The notes under the pieces were generated by a model. It was not told where the DNA came from. It ran no database searches and saw only the letters and a program-made list of their open reading frames with translations. Shown piece after piece: positions 60,419 to 64,000 of a DNA stretch of 64,000 nucleotides. How positions within the stretch are numbered: the first letter of the stretch is position 1; each line of letters starts with the position of its first letter. Origin of the DNA: GCA-2401155 sp045047085 (GTDB lineage: Bacteria > Pseudomonadota > Alphaproteobacteria > Rhizobiales > Rhizobiaceae); NCBI GenBank assembly GCA_045047085.1, contig JASFYT010000036.1, positions 1 to 64,000 of the forward strand, read 5' to 3'. The translations under genes and the position numbers were made by a program.

Positions 60419-61912
60419 ATGGAAACCCTTGCAAAGGCACTGCCGCGTAATCGCCCTGCCATCATAGCAATCGCCATATTACTAGTAATTGGCATCGCAT
60501 TCATCACAATCAACAGCATGGATGCGCAATCACAAAAGCAGCTCTTATGGGCCGTGCAGGATTTCTTGCCAATCATCATGTTTGGCACTCTGGCTATTTT
60601 GCTGTTTACCGGTTTTCCCGTAGCCTTCATCCTTGGCGGACTGGCCCTATTATTTGGCCTCCTCGGGTATTTTATGGATATGTTCTCGTTAATCGAGTTC
60701 TTCAATTTCCTGCCGCGAATCTGGGGCACCGCCGCTGAAAATCTCATCCTTGTGTCCATTCCTGCCTTTGTTTTCATGGGCGTAATGATGGAACGGAGCG
60801 GCGTTGCTGGTGACCTTCTATACTGCGTACAAGTTCTATTGAAACGCGTTCCAGGCTCCCTGGCTCTCGCGGTAACGATCATGGGCACAGTACTTGCTGC
60901 GATGACCGGCATCATCGGCGCATCAGTTACCATGATGACCGCATTGGCGCTTCCTACCATGATGCGACAGGGCTATAGCCATTCACTGGCCTGTGGCACG
61001 ATTGCAGCCTCCGGCACATTGGGCATTCTAATTCCACCAAGCATCATGCTGATTATCATGGCTGATCTTCTGGCAGTGTCAGTTGGCAATGTGTTCATGG
61101 CTGCACTGGTTCCCGGTTTATGTCTTGCTACCTTCTATCTCATCTATGTGGCGGTTTACACAAGGTTACGTCCAGAAGTAGCACCCATGTTACCACCGGA
61201 ATTGCTGGATGTCCCAAGAGCTGATTATCCAAAACTGATCATTAAAAGTTTCCTACCACCCGTAGCTCTAATCACAATGATTAAAGGCTCCATCCTGATG
61301 GGCATCGCCACGCCGAGTGAGGCGGGAGCCGTTGGCGCATTTGGCGTGATGGTATTGGCAGCGCTTAATAGACGTTTGAACTTCCGCATGGTCCAATCCG
61401 TTTGCCACACATCGGCTCGCACCGTTGCTATGATCTTCTTCATCATCGTAAGCGCCACTTGCTTTGCTTACGTATATCGCTCATTGGGCGGTGATGACAT
61501 CGTTGAACATCTCATTTTGGGCGCCGGTCTGGACTCATGGGGCCTGCTATTCCTGATCATGTTTCTGACTTTCATTCTCGGCTTCTTCCTGGACTGGATT
61601 GAAATCACACTGATCGTATTACCGGTATTTGCACCGCTAGTTGCCGGTATGGATTTCGGCGAACATATCAAACAAGCTGACATCATCTTCTGGTTTATCA
61701 TTTTGATGGCAATTAATTTGCAAACATCATTCCTGACACCACCATTCGGCTTTGCCCTTTTCTATCTGAAGGGAATTGCGCCCAAGGAAATTAAGATCCA
61801 AAGCATTTACAAAGGCATTATTCCATTCGTCATTCTACAGGTAATCGGGCTGATCGTTGTCATGTGGCAACCGCAGCTTGCTCTGTCACTGATGCACTCG
61901 GTCTATGAATGA
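60419..61912 (+). CDS. TRAP transporter large permease (DctM)
   Basis: 497 residues with many helices; the Na+-coupled membrane channel of the TRAP system. Typical DctM segments: GFPVAFILGGLALLFGLLG, SIPAFVFMGVMMERSGVAGDLL, MTGIIGASVTMMTALALPTMMRQGYSHSLACGTIAASGTLGILIPPSIMLIIMA (with the conserved G-T-L-G-I-L-I-P-P-S), GIATPSEAGAVGAFG and LQTSFLTPPFGFALFYLKG. An N-terminal extension of about 50 residues adds a helix. The ATG has GGAG six bases upstream. The small subunit follows it, the reverse of the common order. Confidence 0.93.
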   Translation: METLAKALPRNRPAIIAIAILLVIGIAFITINSMDAQSQKQLLWAVQDFLPIIMFGTLAILLFTGFPVAFILGGLALLFGLLGYFMDMFSLIEFFNFLPRIWGTAAENLILVSIPAFVFMGVMMERSGVAGDLLYCVQVLLKRVPGSLALAVTIMGTVLAAMTGIIGASVTMMTALALPTMMRQGYSHSLACGTIAASGTLGILIPPSIMLIIMADLLAVSVGNVFMAALVPGLCLATFYLIYVAVYTRLRPEVAPMLPPELLDVPRADYPKLIIKSFLPPVALITMIKGSILMGIATPSEAGAVGAFGVMVLAALNRRLNFRMVQSVCHTSARTVAMIFFIIVSATCFAYVYRSLGGDDIVEHLILGAGLDSWGLLFLIMFLTFILGFFLDWIEITLIVLPVFAPLVAGMDFGEHIKQADIIFWFIILMAINLQTSFLTPPFGFALFYLKGIAPKEIKIQSIYKGIIPFVILQVIGLIVVMWQPQLALSLMHSVYE

Positions 61913-61960
61913 TGACTAAATCACGTGGAACAGGTAAAAGAGGCATGAGAGGTATTCGCA

Positions 61961-62746
61961 ATGAATAGTACCACAGCTACAATGGACGATGTAAACGTCG
62001 ACGATACGTTGGAACTTCACGAACTTACCGCCGATGACATGCCGCTTGCATTGCGTGTAAGCGAAAAATTGAGAGCATTCGTCGATTGGATGGGCCGCTT
62101 TGGATCATGGTTTGCCGTTGCTCTAATTTTGATAACAGTATTTGATCTGGCAATTCGAAAAACCGGGCGATTTCAAATCTGGCTGGTTGAAAATGTTGGT
62201 CCGATATTCAACTCAACCATTCTGCAAGAGTTGGAGTGGCATTCCCACACCGTTCTATTCTCACTCGTATTAGCATATGGGGTGATCTGGAATACCCATG
62301 TTCGTGTAGACTTGGTACGTGAAAATCTAAAATTTCGCACTAAAGCCTGGTTAGAATTTATCGGCCTGACATTCTTTTTCATCCCTTATCTATGCGTCCT
62401 GCTATATTTTGCGACGATTTATGCTTATGATTCTTACCAAATTGGTGAAATCTCTGCGTCATTGGTGGGTCTGCCCCATCGCTGGATTATCAAGACCGTT
62501 CTAGCCACCGGCATCTTTATGACCATAATCTCGGGGATTGCGGTATGGTTACAAATGGCAATCGTGTTATTTGGTCCGAAACAAAATCGCTTTCCACTGA
62601 TGACCGTGGAATGGCCAGAATCCGGAAACACAATGATCGAGGGCAAAGAACGCCTTAATATGGATAAGGCCGTGGATGCTTTGGCTGAACGCGCTAAGTT
62701 ACAGGCTGCCAAAACAGCAAGTGCAGCAGCAGCCAGTAAAGAATAG
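61961..62746 (+). CDS. TRAP transporter small permease (DctQ)
   Basis: 261 residues, longer than most DctQ proteins (about 160-200). An acidic N-terminal tail of about 40 residues (TATMDDVNVDDTLELHELTADD) and an Ala/Lys-rich C-terminal tail flank four helices: WFAVALILITVFDLAIRKT, HTVLFSLVLAYGVIWNTHVRVDLVRE, WLEFIGLTFFFIPYLCVLLYF and WIIKTVLATGIFMTIISGIAVWLQ. The HVRVD motif is typical. It binds DctM. It lies 48 bases after dctM. Confidence 0.88.
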   Translation: MNSTTATMDDVNVDDTLELHELTADDMPLALRVSEKLRAFVDWMGRFGSWFAVALILITVFDLAIRKTGRFQIWLVENVGPIFNSTILQELEWHSHTVLFSLVLAYGVIWNTHVRVDLVRENLKFRTKAWLEFIGLTFFFIPYLCVLLYFATIYAYDSYQIGEISASLVGLPHRWIIKTVLATGIFMTIISGIAVWLQMAIVLFGPKQNRFPLMTVEWPESGNTMIEGKERLNMDKAVDALAERAKLQAAKTASAAAASKE

Positions 62747-62822
62747 ATTGACTGCCTGCCAGGTTGAGGAATAATCTGGCGGGCAGTCAACTAACTCGCA
62801 CTACGGACAGATTGGAAAAGCG

Positions 62823-63278
62823 ATGGATTGGGATTCGCTGTTTATGAAATATGTCTGGAACAAGCAGACAACCCCGTACTTTACCTCGGTAGAAAACCTG
62901 AACCTGCGTCAGGCCAATAGCGAAATTCTGATTTATTCGATATTTTTAGCGGTTTTCTTCGGTATCGTATCGGTGCTTACAACCCTTGGGGTAACCGGAA
63001 ACAAATCCTTCGGCGTATCCTTTTACGGCTTCACGGTGGTTTGTGCGGCAGTACTTTTCGTCATTATGAAAAGCTATTACGCAGCGCTTTTTCTCAGCGC
63101 CACTCCGATTATTTCCATGGCTTATGTATATTTCTACGGCTTGGGTGCCGAGCGTGCACGCATAGATACAGTCATAGTCACAGGCATATTGATCCTGCTC
63201 GCCATATACTCATACCGCATTGTCACCATCGCAAAAAACTATCACGGCTACCCGGATATTAACCCGGATGACAGTTGA
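62823..63278 (+). CDS. Unknown four-helix membrane protein
   Basis: 151 residues. After a soluble N-terminus (KYVWNKQTTPYFTSVENLNLRQANSEI) there are four hydrophobic segments: ILIYSIFLAVFFGIVSVLTTLG, FYGFTVVCAAVLFVIM, AALFLSATPIISMAYVYFYGL and VIVTGILILLAIYSYRIV. I recognise no family. It follows dctQ by 76 bases and overlaps the next gene by 11, so it may belong to the TRAP operon. A helper role is only a guess. Confidence 0.72.
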   Translation: MDWDSLFMKYVWNKQTTPYFTSVENLNLRQANSEILIYSIFLAVFFGIVSVLTTLGVTGNKSFGVSFYGFTVVCAAVLFVIMKSYYAALFLSATPIISMAYVYFYGLGAERARIDTVIVTGILILLAIYSYRIVTIAKNYHGYPDINPDDS

Positions 63279-63642
63279 CACTATCCCACCCAATTCCACG
63301 GACAAGTTCCTGAATTTAGCGCTCCAATATCATCAGCGTCACAAATGGACTTACGCTATCGGAGCAATTCTGCTAGCAGCCATCATGATGGTGCAAAACC
63401 AGTGGTGGTTGTTCTGGCCACTATCTGTCTGGACGGTAGTTTATCTTGTCCATTATCTAATTGTAAAATGCATGATCATTGATGATGAGTGGGTCGAAGA
63501 CAGAACCCTAAACACCGCCTACTACGCCTACGACCTCGACCACATCGTTAACATTCGCAAGAAAAACGAAGCAAAGGCAAAAAGGCAAACCACGGATATA
63601 AACAAAACCAATGAGACAAAGCCTCCAGAAAAAAATCACTGA
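63268..63642 (+). CDS. Small 2TM-domain protein
   Basis: 124 residues from ATG at 63268 (GG at -2, overlapping the upstream gene by 11 bases). Two close helices (WTYAIGAILLAAIMMVQ and WWLFWPLSVWTVVYLVHYLIV) follow a KFLNLALQYHQRH segment; this is similar to the 2TM domain seen in some signalling proteins. The C-terminal tail is charged (DDEWVEDRTLN, KKNEAKAKRQ). Function unknown; it is in the run of three small genes behind the TRAP transporter. Confidence 0.68.
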   Translation: MTVDTIPPNSTDKFLNLALQYHQRHKWTYAIGAILLAAIMMVQNQWWLFWPLSVWTVVYLVHYLIVKCMIIDDEWVEDRTLNTAYYAYDLDHIVNIRKKNEAKAKRQTTDINKTNETKPPEKNH

Positions 63643-63829
63643 TATCTGTGATCAAAAAATTGCCACTAAAGGCACCAATGTCGGCCTATCTTTCTACGCA
63701 TTCTTCGCCAATAAAAACGACGACCCGGAACTGCTAATGGAAGCAGCAAATTGGTGGATCATCATCCACAAATTGGACCATTTCGAAAAAGCCGTTAAAA
63801 TTAAAAAAATCGTCGAAGAAATGAACTAA
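63611..63829 (+). CDS. Small soluble protein of unknown function
   Basis: 72 residues, no membrane segment or signal. It overlaps the 2TM gene by 32 bases in another frame. Content such as NDDPELLMEAANWWIIIHKLDHFEKAVKIKKIVEEMN reads as a helical protein rather than random translation. No family recognised. It is the last gene of the run; nothing but about 170 AT-rich bases follows to the window edge. Confidence 0.55.
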   Translation: MRQSLQKKITDICDQKIATKGTNVGLSFYAFFANKNDDPELLMEAANWWIIIHKLDHFEKAVKIKKIVEEMN

Positions 63830-64000
63830 GCCTCACATTTCTAACCCACCCAACCTTTTCAAAAAGCGCACCCTTGTGAAAGGTAATAGCAAATCAATCT
63901 GATCCCGTTGCTCATATGGAATTCGAAAATCAAGATAATAGATATACTATTGATAGTAGATTTAATTGGTTTAAGCTGGGTCACGAATTTAGGTAATATT

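Noticed and set aside
60391..60960. 189-codon frame antisense to dctM
   Set aside because: Arg/Ser/Met-rich translation typical of reverse-read membrane protein codons; dctM motifs are clear on the other strand.
1..64000. tRNA, rRNA, CRISPR arrays or insertion sequences
   Set aside because: Scanning by eye on both strands I found no T-loop-like tRNA ends, rRNA cores, regularly spaced repeats or transposase motifs.

Overview
The window looks like a chromosomal segment of an alphaproteobacterium of the order Hyphomicrobiales (Rhizobiales). The evidence is the gene order lysC-ptsP-prfA-prmC-DUF4167-clpB, the comF-grxC-nitrilase-DUF1178 block beside ubiG, the aerobic cobaltochelatase genes cobS-cobT, and the fdxA-carD pair preceded by a SUV3-like helicase and an S4 protein. 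Base composition is moderate and fairly even. I see no rRNA, tRNA, CRISPR array, phage or transposase.

Layout. 1-5500: MarR regulator, RDD membrane protein, clpB (with a heat-shock-like promoter), FMN-dependent hydroxy-acid oxidase. 5500-15600: translation termination (prfA, prmC), nitrogen PTS enzyme I (ptsP), aspartate kinase, ubiquinone methyltransferase ubiG, and a comF-grxC-nitrilase-DUF1178 operon. 15600-23400: NDUFAF5-like protein, Flp pilin plus a pilin-like partner, mutT, GNAT, argJ, parvulin, secA. 23500-31900: L,D-transpeptidase, EamA exporter, accA, xerD, a 48-codon conserved membrane ORF, aroK-aroB-corC, NYN/LOTUS protein. 31900-44400: bolA, J protein, cobS-cobT and a phytase-like esterase, a queuosine-precursor transporter behind a preQ1-I-like pseudoknot, rpmB, DUF3108, helicase, S4, fdxA, carD. 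44400-52800: DUF4345, M48 lipoprotein, aldo/keto reductase, then an unusual operon (double-HTH TetR, rifampin-phosphotransferase-like enzyme, permease) and an SDR. 52900-63800: a TPR membrane protein and a catabolic island of BKACE, CRYL1-like dehydrogenase and two SDR-type enzymes, divergent from a TRAP transporter followed by three small unknown genes.

Most of the window is housekeeping. The accessory material lies between 46.7 and 63.8 kb. Two parts read as functional systems. The first is the TetR/phosphotransferase-like/permease operon at 47786-51782, with a palindrome sitting between the -35 and -10 of its own promoter; it suggests an inducible small-molecule modification or export device. 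The second is the TRAP transporter facing dehydrogenases and a beta-keto acid cleavage enzyme, which suggests uptake of a carboxylate, oxidation of its 3-hydroxyl and cleavage of the resulting beta-keto acid.

Non-coding signals not explained by genes include a candidate minimal preQ1-I riboswitch (37901-37930), two multi-hairpin clusters between convergent genes with a compensatory base change (13163-13250 and 23441-23512), a dispersed palindromic repeat (8578-8630 and 46376-46428), and short tandem duplications across the stop codons of three unrelated genes (5538-5588, 17501-17538, 51973-52024).
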